A stretch of DNA of 17,940 nucleotides from JBDRKN01 sp043813955 (GCA_043813955.1 JBDRKN010000026.1:1-17940), one strand, 5' to 3'. Numbered from the stretch's first letter, positions 1 through 5,951 are shown. Notes: generated from the letters alone by a model not told the origin. Translations and numbers: made by a program.

Positions 1-4
1 AAAT

Positions 5-145
5 TAATAATAATAATAAAGGAGTGGACAAGGTGGATAAAATGTTTTTGCTTTTTGTTTTCAGGCGTTTTTTAATTTTTCTTACTGTTGATTAATCTGT
101 GACAAAATGTGTATAAAAATGTGCATAAGTTTTTGCTGTAGATAA
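5..145. other. Probable oriC segment: DnaA-box-like sites beside a (TAA)5 tract
   Basis: Downstream of the dnaA stop. Boxes read on the minus strand (consensus TTATNCACA): TTATACACA at 108-116 and TTATGCACA at 120-128 (both full matches), TTATCTACA at 137-145, TTATCCACC at 32-40 and TTGTCCACT at 23-31, the last two abutting head to tail. Directly left of them lies (TAA)5 at 5-19, separated by a short G-rich AGG. All boxes share one orientation. DnaA boxes followed by TAA/TAG trinucleotides resemble the DnaA-trio unwinding module described in Bacillus. Origin function is inferred; the left window edge cuts the region. Confidence 0.6.
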
Positions 146-200
146 GTGGTCTTTTGTCAACAAGATATTAAGGTATTGTCCGCAAGAAATTCACAGCTTA

Positions 201-1547
201 TTAACAGTTTTGTATTAACTGTTTTATAGAGTTTATCTCTTGAGCTGTCTTTCCATTCTTTTCAATTTCGTTTTCTATTTTATTGCATGCATGCATGACA
301 GTTGAGTGATCCCTTCCCCCTATTGCATGTCCGATTGCAGGAAAAGACAGGCTGATTTCTGCTCTTAGCAAATACATCACAATCTGTCTTGGCAAGACTA
401 GCTCTTTTTTTCTGCTCTTGCCAAGCATGTCTTTGTTATTAATATTATAGAATTTAGAAATAACATCAATAATACCTTCAGTATTAAGAATATTATGCTG
501 AAAACTGATAATGCTGTCAGCTAAAATGCTCTTTGCAGCGTCTAAGGTGGGTGTAATATTATTAAATTCCAAATAAGTAATCAGCTTTATTAAAATACCC
601 TCTAATTCCCTGACATTGGATTCAATATTAGATGCAATATATTCTAGAATTTTGTTATTAAGCGGACAGCTTTTTTCCTGGCACTTGTTTTGCAGAATAG
701 CAATCCTTGTTTCTAAGTCTGGCTTGCCAATATCAGCTACCATGCCCCATTCTAATCTTGATAATAATCTGTTTTCTAAAGCAGGAATAGTTTTTAACGG
801 CCTGTCGCAGGTCACTACTATTTGCTTGTTAGCTTGATGAAGCTCATTAAAGGTATGAAAAAATTCTTCCTGGGTTCCGTCTTTCCCGCCCATAAACTGA
901 ATATCATCAATTAATAGCAGATCTATGCTTCTGTATTTTTCTTTTAAAAACTTAGCTCTGCCTCCCCTAACCTCATTAATATAGTCATTGGAAAATCTTT
1001 CAGAAGTAGCATAAAGAATTTTATCTGTTTTTTTGGCTAATTCATTGCCAATAGCTTGCAATAGATGGGTTTTGCCAAGTCCAACTCCTCCATAGATGAC
1101 TAAGGGGTTGTAAGCATGGCCTGGGTTGGCTGTAACAGCCTGGGCAGCAGCATGGGCTAGATCATTATTCTTGCCAACTATGAAAGAATTAAATGTATAT
1201 TTAGAATTAAGGCCAAATTTGTTAAGATTGTTTAGCCTTAGAACTGGAGCAAGCGGACGCGCCTGGGTTTTATTTGCTGTTGGGATTGCAGATGGTTTTC
1301 TGGTTTCAATTTTATAAATAATTTTAATACTATCCTCTTTGGTAATATTTTTTAAAGCGCTAATTATTGCCTGGTTGTATTTTTTTTCCAGCCATGCCTT
1401 GGTAAAGATATTTGGCACGCACACAATAACATTACCTTCGTCATATGAGTTGATAAAGGTGCTTTTAAACCATGTTGTGAAATTTGGCTTTGAGACATTA
1501 ACTTCAATCTCTCCCAAGACGGCCTGCCAAAGCTGTTCTAGATTCAT
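201..1547 (-). CDS. dnaA: Chromosomal replication initiator protein DnaA
   Basis: 448 aa, close to the usual DnaA length. DnaA is the AAA+ ATPase that binds DnaA boxes, opens oriC and recruits helicase. The N-terminal ~80 residues are domain I-like (starts MNLEQLWQAVLGEIE), followed by a short variable linker. The AAA+ domain has Walker A GGVGLGKTHLL near residue 153 and Walker B LLLIDDIQF. The C-terminal domain IV carries the DnaA signature GGRDHSTVMHACNKI with the usual helix-turn-helix. The ATG at 1547 follows a sigma70-type promoter at 1587-1614. DnaA-box-like sites lie on both sides of the gene, which suggests autoregulation and an origin close by. The stop is TAA. Identity is secure. 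Confidence 0.98.
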   Translation of the reverse strand: MNLEQLWQAVLGEIEVNVSKPNFTTWFKSTFINSYDEGNVIVCVPNIFTKAWLEKKYNQAIISALKNITKEDSIKIIYKIETRKPSAIPTANKTQARPLAPVLRLNNLNKFGLNSKYTFNSFIVGKNNDLAHAAAQAVTANPGHAYNPLVIYGGVGLGKTHLLQAIGNELAKKTDKILYATSERFSNDYINEVRGGRAKFLKEKYRSIDLLLIDDIQFMGGKDGTQEEFFHTFNELHQANKQIVVTCDRPLKTIPALENRLLSRLEWGMVADIGKPDLETRIAILQNKCQEKSCPLNNKILEYIASNIESNVRELEGILIKLITYLEFNNITPTLDAAKSILADSIISFQHNILNTEGIIDVISKFYNINNKDMLGKSRKKELVLPRQIVMYLLRAEISLSFPAIGHAIGGRDHSTVMHACNKIENEIEKNGKTAQEINSIKQLIQNC

Positions 1548-1586
1548 AATTGCGCTGGTTAATTTAATAAAAATTATATTAAAAAA

Positions 1587-1614
1587 ATTATATCAAATTT
1601 TTTTAAAATGTAAA
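1587..1614 (-). promoter_or_regulatory. dnaA promoter
   Basis: Minus strand: -35 TTTACA (1614-1609), 16-bp spacer, -10 TATAAT (1592-1587) preceded by TGA (extended -10). It lies 40 bp upstream of the dnaA ATG. A second TATAAT is nearer the gene (about 1573-1578). The phased DnaA-box-like sites at 1626-1656 lie just upstream of the -35, a position suited to DnaA autorepression. Confidence 0.6.
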
Positions 1615-1625
1615 ACTCCCTAAAT

Positions 1626-1656
1626 AGTGTATAAGCTGTGTATAAGCTGTTGATAA
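1626..1656 (-). promoter_or_regulatory. Three DnaA-box-like sites with exact 11-bp phasing upstream of dnaA
   Basis: Read on the minus strand: TTATACACT (1626-1634), TTATACACA (1637-1645, full match to TTATNCACA) and TTATCAACA (1648-1656). Starts are 11 bp apart, so they lie on about the same DNA face. They sit in the AT-rich gap between divergent dnaA and the membrane-protein gene at 1727. The likely role is dnaA autoregulation or one half of a bipartite origin with the boxes at 23-145. Confidence 0.6.
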
Positions 1657-1683
1657 TTAAATTTTAATTTTTATTATTTTTAT

Positions 1684-1691
1684 GGTATAAT
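1684..1691 (+). promoter_or_regulatory. Extended -10 promoter for the membrane-protein gene
   Basis: TGG-TATAAT (TG at 1683-1684, -10 at 1686-1691) with no good -35. The extended -10 TG can compensate. It lies 35 bp before the ATG at 1727 and just right of the phased DnaA-box-like sites, so DnaA binding could affect it as well. Confidence 0.45.
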
Positions 1692-1726
1692 ATATTTAAG
1701 CAATTAACTTATTAACTTTTACAATT

Positions 1727-2725
1727 ATGTCTTTGTATTCTAATGTTTTAAAACAAGCTTGGCAAATCATTTGGCATCATAAGTATTTTTGGTGGCTTGG
1801 TATCCTTGCTATTCTGTTTGGCACCAGCATTGAAATTGAATTGCTGGAAAGCTTTTTAAACAAAACTAAAAATTCTTTTTATTCTATATCCCAGTTTTTA
1901 GAAACAGGAATTTTTAACTCTCGCCTGCTGGAAAATATTAAAGCAACCGTAGCTACTGACAGTTACGGCTTTATTATTGTTATCTCCAGCTTTATTATTT
2001 TTCTCTTAGCTCTGCTAGTAATAGTAATCATTGCCATAATGAGCCAGATGGTAATTATTGACCACGCGGCTCAGATTAAGAAAGATATTAACATCAAGCC
2101 TAGCTTGAAAAAAAGCTTAAGCAAGAATTGGCACAGGCTGCTATCAGTAATTACGCTAAATCTGTCTGTAAAAATAGCTGTTTATATAAGTTTTCTAATT
2201 ATTGCTTTGCCGATTTTTTTAAGCATAAACTCGCCCTCTATTGTTGCTGACAGCATTTATTTGCTATTATTCATTATCATGCTGCCTTTTGCCATTGTTT
2301 TTTCTTTTGCAGTCAAGTATATTATTTCCTATATTGTAATCTATGACCAGCGCTTGATGCAGGCTATACGGAACGGATGGCTATTATTTAAAGAAAATTG
2401 GCTTGTAAGCATTGAAATGTCTTTTATTTTATTCTTGATTAATATTTTTGCAAGCTTGGCAGTAATTATCCTAATCTCAGCCTTAGGAATTCCTTTGGGC
2501 CTTTTAGGAGATGTTGGCAGCTTAACCATTGCCCCTATTGTATTTGTCATAGTATATATTGTTTCCTTTTTCCTGTTTTTGGCGCTTTTCCTCATAGGAG
2601 GCGGTATAATTACCAGCTATAGCTTGACTGCCTGGACAAACTTATTTTTGCGCTTAAATGAAAAAGGAGGGACTAGCAAGATTGCCAGGACTGTGAATAA
2701 AATAACTAAGAAAAATCAAGTTTAA
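1727..2725 (+). CDS. Polytopic integral membrane protein of unknown function
   Basis: 332 aa, hydrophobic, with about six predicted membrane segments: roughly residues 19-37, 82-107, 140-165, 175-200, 228-252 and 266-300. A basic loop (KKDINIKPSLKKSLSKNW) lies between the second and third. The N-terminus MSLYSNVLKQAWQIIWHHKYFWWLGIL and the basic C-terminus resemble hypothetical multi-pass proteins common in Parcubacteria, loosely like the membrane domain attached to glycerophosphodiester phosphodiesterases; I cannot assign a family. It is divergent from dnaA and upstream of rpmH, but rpmH has its own promoter after this stop (TAA). Coding potential is clear; function is unknown. Confidence 0.85.
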   Translation: MSLYSNVLKQAWQIIWHHKYFWWLGILAILFGTSIEIELLESFLNKTKNSFYSISQFLETGIFNSRLLENIKATVATDSYGFIIVISSFIIFLLALLVIVIIAIMSQMVIIDHAAQIKKDINIKPSLKKSLSKNWHRLLSVITLNLSVKIAVYISFLIIALPIFLSINSPSIVADSIYLLLFIIMLPFAIVFSFAVKYIISYIVIYDQRLMQAIRNGWLLFKENWLVSIEMSFILFLINIFASLAVIILISALGIPLGLLGDVGSLTIAPIVFVIVYIVSFFLFLALFLIGGGIITSYSLTAWTNLFLRLNEKGGTSKIARTVNKITKKNQV

Positions 2726-2743
2726 AATTTACTTTCAGGGTTC

Positions 2744-2772
2744 TTGACTGTTATCCTGTTTCTTGTTATGCT
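2744..2772 (+). promoter_or_regulatory. Promoter of the rpmH-rnpA-yidD-yidC operon
   Basis: -35 TTGACT (2744-2749), 17-bp spacer, -10 TATGCT (2767-2772), 27 bp before the rpmH ATG. No other good promoter is seen before yidC, and gene gaps are 1-18 bp, so one transcript probably covers all four genes. Confidence 0.7.
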
Positions 2773-2798
2773 CTAGTAATAATTATTTATTTAAATCT

Positions 2799-2936
2799 AT
2801 GCCAAAAAGGACATATCAACCCAGCGTGCGAAGAGCAAAGAAGAAACACGGTTTTCGCAAGAGAATGCAGACTAATAGCGGAAAGAAAGTAATAGCAGCA
2901 AGACGGAAGAAAGGCAGAAAAAAACTATCCAAATAA
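2799..2936 (+). CDS. rpmH: 50S ribosomal protein L34
   Basis: 45-aa, highly basic protein beginning MPKRTYQPSVRRAKKKHGFR and ending RRKKGRKKLSK, the standard L34 pattern (KRTYQPS...RxKxHGFRxRM.T..G..VIxxRRxKGRxxL). L34 is a small structural protein of the large ribosomal subunit. The start ATG is 27 bp after the -10 of the promoter at 2744-2772. It is the first gene of the rpmH-rnpA-yidD-yidC cluster that commonly lies beside dnaA/oriC in bacteria. The stop is TAA. Confidence 0.97.
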   Translation: MPKRTYQPSVRRAKKKHGFRKRMQTNSGKKVIAARRKKGRKKLSK

Positions 2937-2954
2937 CGGCTAGTTTTTTCGTTT

Positions 2955-3287
2955 ATGTTTAAGCAATCTAATCGTTTAACTAAAAAGAAAGATTTAGAAA
3001 GAGTTTTCCAGCAGGGCCAGGCCCATTACACCAGTCTGCTTGGAATAAAAACTCTTTCTAATAATTTGAATAAGAACAGAATAACTGTTATTGTTAATTT
3101 AAAAGTAAGCAAAAAAGCTGTTGCGCGCAACAAAGTTAAGAGGCAGGTCAGACAGGCTTTAAAGGAATTTTCAATTAAATCAGGTTATGATATAATTGTT
3201 ATTTGCCTTCCTCCTATTATTGAAAATGGTTATAAGGAGATTGAATCTGCGGTTAAACAAGCTTTAAGTAAGCTTAAACTCATATAA
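2955..3287 (+). CDS. rnpA: Ribonuclease P protein component
   Basis: 110 aa, usual RnpA length. It is the protein cofactor of RNase P, which trims tRNA 5' leaders. The N-terminus MFKQSNRLTKKKDLERVFQQG is typical, and the RNR-type motif KKAVARNKVKRQVRQAL is present near residues 53-70. The C-terminal half (GYDIIVICLPP...) fits the alpha-beta fold. It follows rpmH by 18 bp and precedes yidD by 1 bp. Three tRNA genes that need 5' processing lie elsewhere in the window. Confidence 0.96.
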   Translation: MFKQSNRLTKKKDLERVFQQGQAHYTSLLGIKTLSNNLNKNRITVIVNLKVSKKAVARNKVKRQVRQALKEFSIKSGYDIIVICLPPIIENGYKEIESAVKQALSKLKLI

Positions 3288-3288
3288 T

Positions 3289-3546
3289 ATGTGGCGCTTG
3301 ATTGATAATTTTTTAGGATCTTTTTTTATAAACCTTATAAAAATGTATCAAAAAACTATTTCTTTAGATCATGGTTTTTTAAAATTTTTACGCCCCTATG
3401 GACAATGCCGCTTTAGGCCCACCTGCTCTGAATACTCAATACAGGCTATTCTAAAGTATGGAGCTATAAAAGGGGGGTTATTGACAATTAAAAGGATTTT
3501 ACGCTGCAACCCGTTTAATAAGGGCGGCTATGACCCTTTAAAATAA
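3289..3546 (+). CDS. yidD: Membrane protein insertion efficiency factor YidD
   Basis: 85 aa, usual YidD size. It begins with an amphipathic or hydrophobic segment (FINLIKMYQKTISLDHG), followed by the signature region CRFRPTCSEYSIQAILKYG and RCNPFNKGGYDP at the C-terminus, with conserved cysteines. YidD is a small membrane-associated helper of YidC-dependent insertion. It starts 1 bp after the rnpA stop and ends 1 bp before yidC, so translational coupling is likely. Confidence 0.95.
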   Translation: MWRLIDNFLGSFFINLIKMYQKTISLDHGFLKFLRPYGQCRFRPTCSEYSIQAILKYGAIKGGLLTIKRILRCNPFNKGGYDPLK

Positions 3547-3547
3547 T

Positions 3548-4258
3548 ATGTTTCATACAATTTTCTACGAACCAGTCTTAAACCTATTGGTTTTCCTGTA
3601 TAATAATGTGCCAGGCCATGATATTGGCATAGCCATTGTTTTGCTAACCATTGTGATTAAATTAATCCTTTGGCCCTTGTCTGGCAAGGCTTTAAAGTCT
3701 CAAAAGGCAATGCAGACTCTGCAGCCTAAAATGGAAGAGATTAAGGCAAAGTTTAAAGATAACAAAGAGGCAATGAGCAAGGCCATGATGGAACTGTACA
3801 AGGTAGAAAAGATTAATCCTTTTTCTTCCTGTCTGCCATTATTAATCCAGCTCCCCTTCTTTTGGGCTGTATTCCAAGTTTTTCGCAATGAATTAGTTAA
3901 CGAGCACTTAGAATCAATCTACTCCTTTGTTAGTAATCCAGGAACCTTAAATCCTGTCGCTTTTGGCTTGATTAATTTGTCTGAGCCAAATATAGCTTTA
4001 GCTCTATTAGCTGGAGCAGCTCAGTTTGGCCAGGCCAAGCTTATGCCTAAGACTAAGCCAACTCAGGGCAAAGAAGGCAATATGATGTCAATTATGGGCA
4101 AGCAGATGATGTACTTTATGCCAATACTGACTATATTTATCTGTATGAGCCTGCCTAGCGGTCTGGCATTGTATTGGTTCTTGACTACTCTGCTGACTAT
4201 TTTTCAGCAAATGTATATGTTTAAGAAGAATGATAAGGAAGTTGTTGAATCAGCTTAA
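3548..4258 (+). CDS. yidC: Membrane protein insertase YidC/OxaI family
   Basis: 236 aa, a short form holding only the conserved insertase core and no large periplasmic P1 domain, as in Gram-positive and CPR homologues. N-terminal segment with DIGIAIVLLTIVIKLILWPL, then the cytoplasmic basic/coiled region with LQPKMEEIKAKFKDNKEAM, then INPFSSCLPLLIQLPFFWAVF and further TM segments ending with LPSGLALYWFLTTLLTIFQQ. No SpoIIIJ-type N-terminal lipobox is evident. It inserts membrane proteins alone or with Sec. It is the last gene of the operon; the jag/khg gene often found next is absent here. The stop TAA is followed by a hairpin terminator at 4276-4300. Confidence 0.96.
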   Translation: MFHTIFYEPVLNLLVFLYNNVPGHDIGIAIVLLTIVIKLILWPLSGKALKSQKAMQTLQPKMEEIKAKFKDNKEAMSKAMMELYKVEKINPFSSCLPLLIQLPFFWAVFQVFRNELVNEHLESIYSFVSNPGTLNPVAFGLINLSEPNIALALLAGAAQFGQAKLMPKTKPTQGKEGNMMSIMGKQMMYFMPILTIFICMSLPSGLALYWFLTTLLTIFQQMYMFKKNDKEVVESA

Positions 4259-4271
4259 TAAAATTTAGCCA

Positions 4272-4523
4272 ATTAAAAAGGAGCCCAACACGCCCCTTTT
4301 ATATAATAATATAATTAATTTATAGGCTAAGTATGAGCTCCTTCCCTGTAAGAGAGAATTTTTTTAATTATCTCTTTGGGGAATTTGGTCATTTTTTTAC
4401 CATTTCATGGTAAGCTTTTTTTGTTTTCACAAGTTTCTGCCTACCTTTTTTTGTTTTTGTTTTTTCCTATTAGTGAAACAGTAAAAAATGTTTTCTTATT
4501 AATCTAAGAAAAAGAACAGTTAT
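4272..4523 (-). ncRNA. Candidate ~250-nt minus-strand transcript without a convincing ORF
   Basis: A near-consensus promoter at 4558-4530 points into a region with no long ORF and ends at the hairpin terminator 4300-4276. The predicted start is A4523. Internal structure: a long stem at 4342-4383 (TTCCC...GGGAA closing an 11-bp arm AAGAGAtAATT/AATTcTCTCTT), a hairpin TTACCAT-TTC-ATGGTAA at 4397-4413 and another at 4491-4512. Only tiny ORFs are visible: 13 codons from a GTG ending at an A7 run (4392-4398), then a 21-codon ORF (MTKFPKEIIKKILSYREGA...) in the -1 frame. I recognise no known RNA family. It could also encode a small peptide. Confidence 0.4.
4276..4300. terminator. Bidirectional hairpin terminator (yidC end / minus-strand ncRNA end)
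   Basis: Stem AAAAGGAGC (4276-4284) pairs with GCCCCTTTT (4292-4300), one mismatch, 7-nt loop. T-rich on the plus side (CCTTTTATAT), and on the minus strand the stem ends GCTCCTTTTT. It can end yidC transcription and the opposing candidate ncRNA. Confidence 0.6.
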
Positions 4524-4529
4524 GCCCTA

Positions 4530-4558
4530 ATTATATCATTTTTTTAAGGCCTAGTCAA
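4530..4558 (-). promoter_or_regulatory. Promoter for the candidate ncRNA downstream of yidC
   Basis: Minus strand: -35 TTGACT (4558-4553), 17-bp spacer, -10 TATAAT (4535-4530) with TGA just upstream (extended -10). One of the best sigma70-type promoters in the window, yet no recognisable gene lies downstream of it. Confidence 0.6.
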
Positions 4559-4637
4559 TAGTTTGTCAAGTTTTTAATTGTTTTTGTTTAATATAAAAGT
4601 AAATAAGGGGTTTTGTTAAAGGTTTTTCCACAAGTTA

Positions 4638-4657
4638 AGTCCACAGTACTGTGGACT
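4638..4657 (-). repeat. Palindromic repeat copy 1
   Basis: Exact 20-bp palindrome AGTCCACAGTACTGTGGACT. Flanks are TTA on the left and AAAGTC on the right. It lacks the AATTAATT tail found at most other copies. A DnaA-box-like TTTTCCACA ends 5 bp to its left. Confidence 0.9.
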
Positions 4658-4705
4658 AAAGTCTGATTTGTTCACAAAGTCCACAGGTTATCCACAGTTT
4701 TTCAT

Positions 4706-4737
4706 GACTTAAGTCCACAGTACTGTGGACTTAAGTC
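4706..4737 (-). repeat. Palindromic repeat copy 2
   Basis: Core at 4712-4731 within a perfect 32-bp palindrome whose arms GACTTAAGTC are themselves palindromic. Followed by CTAATTAATTCA, so the oriented unit reads on the minus strand. The core starts 74 bp after that of copy 1. Confidence 0.92.
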
Positions 4738-4778
4738 CTAATTAATTCATTTTTACTGTATTGAATTATTTCAAGTTA

Positions 4779-4798
4779 AGTCCACAGTACTGTGGACT
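4779..4798 (-). repeat. Palindromic repeat copy 3
   Basis: Exact 20-bp core, flanked by GTTA and AAAGTCCTAATTAATTCA. The core starts 67 bp after that of copy 2. Same orientation as copies 2 and 4. Confidence 0.92.
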
Positions 4799-4888
4799 AA
4801 AGTCCTAATTAATTCAAAATAGAGGAGTTGTGGTTAAAAAATTATTAGATCAAATTAAAAAAATCCAAAAATTTTGGATTTATTACCT

Positions 4889-4918
4889 ACTTAAGTCCAC
4901 AGTACTGTGGACTTAAGT
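4889..4918 (-). repeat. Palindromic repeat copy 4
   Basis: Core at 4894-4913 in a perfect 30-bp palindrome (arms ACTTAAGT), followed by CCTAATTAATT and then an A-tract just beyond the 3' end of tRNA-Cys. The core starts 115 bp after that of copy 3. Confidence 0.92.
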
Positions 4919-4943
4919 CCTAATTAATTAAAAAAAAATTTTG

Positions 4944-5017
4944 AGGTCACGGCGGGATTTGAACCCGCGAATGGCGGTTTTGCAAACCGCAGCCTTAGAC
5001 CACTTGGCTACGTGACC
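4944..5017 (-). tRNA. tRNA-Cys (GCA)
   Basis: 74 nt. Acceptor stem GGTCACG/CGTGACC with discriminator U73, typical of tRNA-Cys. Anticodon stem GCGGT/ACCGC holds loop TTGCAAA, giving anticodon GCA. T arm GCGGG-TTCGAAT-CCCGC. No CCA is encoded, so it must be added after transcription. The 3' trailer runs into a T9 tract on the minus strand (likely terminator or trailer). Promoter at 5028-5056. Confidence 0.97.
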
Positions 5018-5027
5018 TGATAATTCA

Positions 5028-5056
5028 AGTTTATCAGATTATTTGTATAAAAACAA
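5028..5056 (-). promoter_or_regulatory. Probable tRNA-Cys promoter
   Basis: Minus strand: -35 TTGTTT (5056-5051), 17-bp spacer, -10 TAAACT (5033-5028) preceded by TGA. It would start RNA a few bases before the mature tRNA 5' end. Confidence 0.45.
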
Positions 5057-5083
5057 GATTTGATAGGGGAGAGGTGTTTAAGA

Positions 5084-5120
5084 GCTCTCAGGAGCCCAAA
5101 AACGGCCCCTGAGAGCCGTT
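5084..5120 (-). terminator. Terminator of the 3D-domain gene, with a competing hairpin
   Basis: On the minus strand, stem AACGGC (5120-5115) / GCCGTT (5106-5101) is followed by TTT, a rho-independent terminator 20 bp after the stop. An overlapping alternative stem GCTCTCAGG (5084-5092) / CCTGAGAGC (5108-5116) shares bases with it, so the two folds exclude each other. This may be incidental or may modulate readthrough. Confidence 0.55.
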
Positions 5121-5140
5121 TCTGGATATTTTAATAGTTA

Positions 5141-5698
5141 TTACTGATTCATGGCTAAAACCCTTACCTCAAGGCTTTTAAGGCCAAATTCCTTTGCCTC
5201 AGGTTTTTGATCATATGGCATAGCAATATCAACCCTGCTAGTATATCTTGAGTTCATGCGGTCAGTTACAATACACTGGCCATAACCCTCAATTTCCAGC
5301 CTTGTTCCAAAAGGAACAAAGTTGGCTGCGCATCTTTTATATCCCTTTTCAATGGCTATACAAATATTTTCGCCATTAGCAGAAATACAAGGGTCTCCAG
5401 CACACTGGTAAATATCACCCACGTTATATGCAGTAATCTGCCTGATTCGCTTGTTAATGACCTCATATTCAGGCGTTAAGATTCTTTGGCCCAACTTGTC
5501 ATAGGCGCTTTTTAATACAACCTGCTTTTCTTCATTTTTTAAAAAATTATCAATTTTTTCCTTATTAGACAAGTATTTGCTATATCCAGTTTCTAAGCCA
5601 TAATCATCTGCATTAGCAGAAACAGGAAATAACATAAAATTACAAATAATGGCAATTATTAGGATTATAATAATATTTTTGTTGCCAAGCTTAGCAAT
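5141..5698 (-). CDS. Exported 3D-domain (RlpA-like double-psi beta-barrel) protein; start uncertain
   Basis: The mature part ends in a 3D domain: ITAYN...CAGDPCISANGENIC, RCAANFVPFGTRLEIEGYG and the Asp-bearing pair IVTDRMNSR / RVDIAMP. Such domains occur in cell-wall-acting or wall-binding proteins (YocH/YabE type; RlpA-like fold), so a peptidoglycan role is likely. A signal peptide is clear: hydrophobic IIIILIIAIICNFMLFPV followed by SANA, a probable cleavage site. The ATG at 5635 (164 aa) falls inside this hydrophobic core and is too late. The open frame reaches 5698, but the only upstream ATG in frame (5725) is separated from it by a TGA (5701-5699). Translation may start at the ATT at 5698, or the gene may have a real or sequencing nonsense change. 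The leader has its own promoter and attenuator-like hairpin. Confidence 0.75.
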   Translation of the reverse strand: MAKLGNKNIIIILIIAIICNFMLFPVSANADDYGLETGYSKYLSNKEKIDNFLKNEEKQVVLKSAYDKLGQRILTPEYEVINKRIRQITAYNVGDIYQCAGDPCISANGENICIAIEKGYKRCAANFVPFGTRLEIEGYGQCIVTDRMNSRYTSRVDIAMPYDQKPEAKEFGLKSLEVRVLAMNQ

Positions 5699-5775
5699 TC
5701 AGTGATAATTAGATAATTTGTTCATATTTTTATGCCCCAAAGCAGGGGATTTATTAGTTTAAAAATTATGTTAAT

Positions 5776-5806
5776 AACAAAAATCTCCTTAAATGGAGAT
5801 CTTGTT
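5776..5806 (-). promoter_or_regulatory. Attenuator-like hairpin at the 5' end of the 3D-gene transcript
   Basis: Minus strand: AACAA-ATCTCC (5806-5795 side) pairs with GGAGAT-TTTTGTT, 6-nt loop, with a T-run built into the 3' arm. It lies immediately after the predicted start (~5808), so it could be a premature terminator or a stabilising 5' stem-loop. A second stem CCCC/GGGG lies at about 5735-5749, just before the ATG at 5725. Confidence 0.45.
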
Positions 5807-5814
5807 AATGAACC

Positions 5815-5843
5815 AGCATATCATAGATTTTGGCTTTTGTCAA
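5815..5843 (-). promoter_or_regulatory. Promoter of the 3D-domain gene
   Basis: Minus strand: -35 TTGACA (5843-5838), 17-bp spacer, -10 TATGCT (5820-5815) preceded by TGA. The predicted leader to the ATG at 5725 is about 84 nt. Confidence 0.65.
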
Positions 5844-5853
5844 CGATGAGAAT

Positions 5854-5916
5854 AAAAAAGAACCCTTTAAAATAAGGGTTATTTTTAATATAAAAGGGGT
5901 ATGTCTGGGCTTCTTT
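5854..5916 (-). ncRNA. Candidate ~60-nt small RNA
   Basis: A consensus promoter (5951-5923) is followed within ~40 nt by a rho-independent terminator: stem AACCCTT (5880-5874) / AAGGGTT (5867-5861), then C and T6. No start codon or ORF lies between them. It would be a very short transcript ending just before the 3D-gene promoter. Alternatively the terminator insulates that promoter. No known family is recognised. Confidence 0.45.
5861..5880. terminator. Hairpin terminator of the candidate small RNA
   Basis: AACCCTT/AAGGGTT, 6-nt loop, flanked by CTTTTTT on the minus strand and ATTTTT on the plus strand, so it could work in both directions. Confidence 0.6.
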
Positions 5917-5922
5917 TGATGT

Positions 5923-5951
5923 AGTATAAGGGAAAAAAATTGTTTTGTCAA
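5923..5951 (-). promoter_or_regulatory. Promoter for the candidate small RNA
   Basis: Minus strand: -35 TTGACA (5951-5946), 17-bp spacer, -10 TATACT (5928-5923). Predicted start A5916. The next 150 bp to the right, to the plus-strand promoter at 6110, shows nothing I can assign. Confidence 0.6.

Larger units (their letters stand above)
4559..4943. other. Intergenic region with palindrome cluster 1 and two DnaA-box-like sites
   Basis: No gene is seen here. It carries four palindrome copies (listed separately) plus TTTTCCACA at 4624-4632 and a perfect TTATCCACA at 4688-4696. The latter directly follows a partial repeat AAGTCCACAG at 4678-4686. A separate AAATCCAAAA-A-TTTTGGATTT hairpin is at 4861-4881. 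Copies 2-4 are each followed by CCTAATTAATT. Confidence 0.7.

Noticed and set aside
616..1623. Plus-strand ORFs opposite dnaA
   Set aside because: They are antisense to a conserved gene and show no recognisable protein features.
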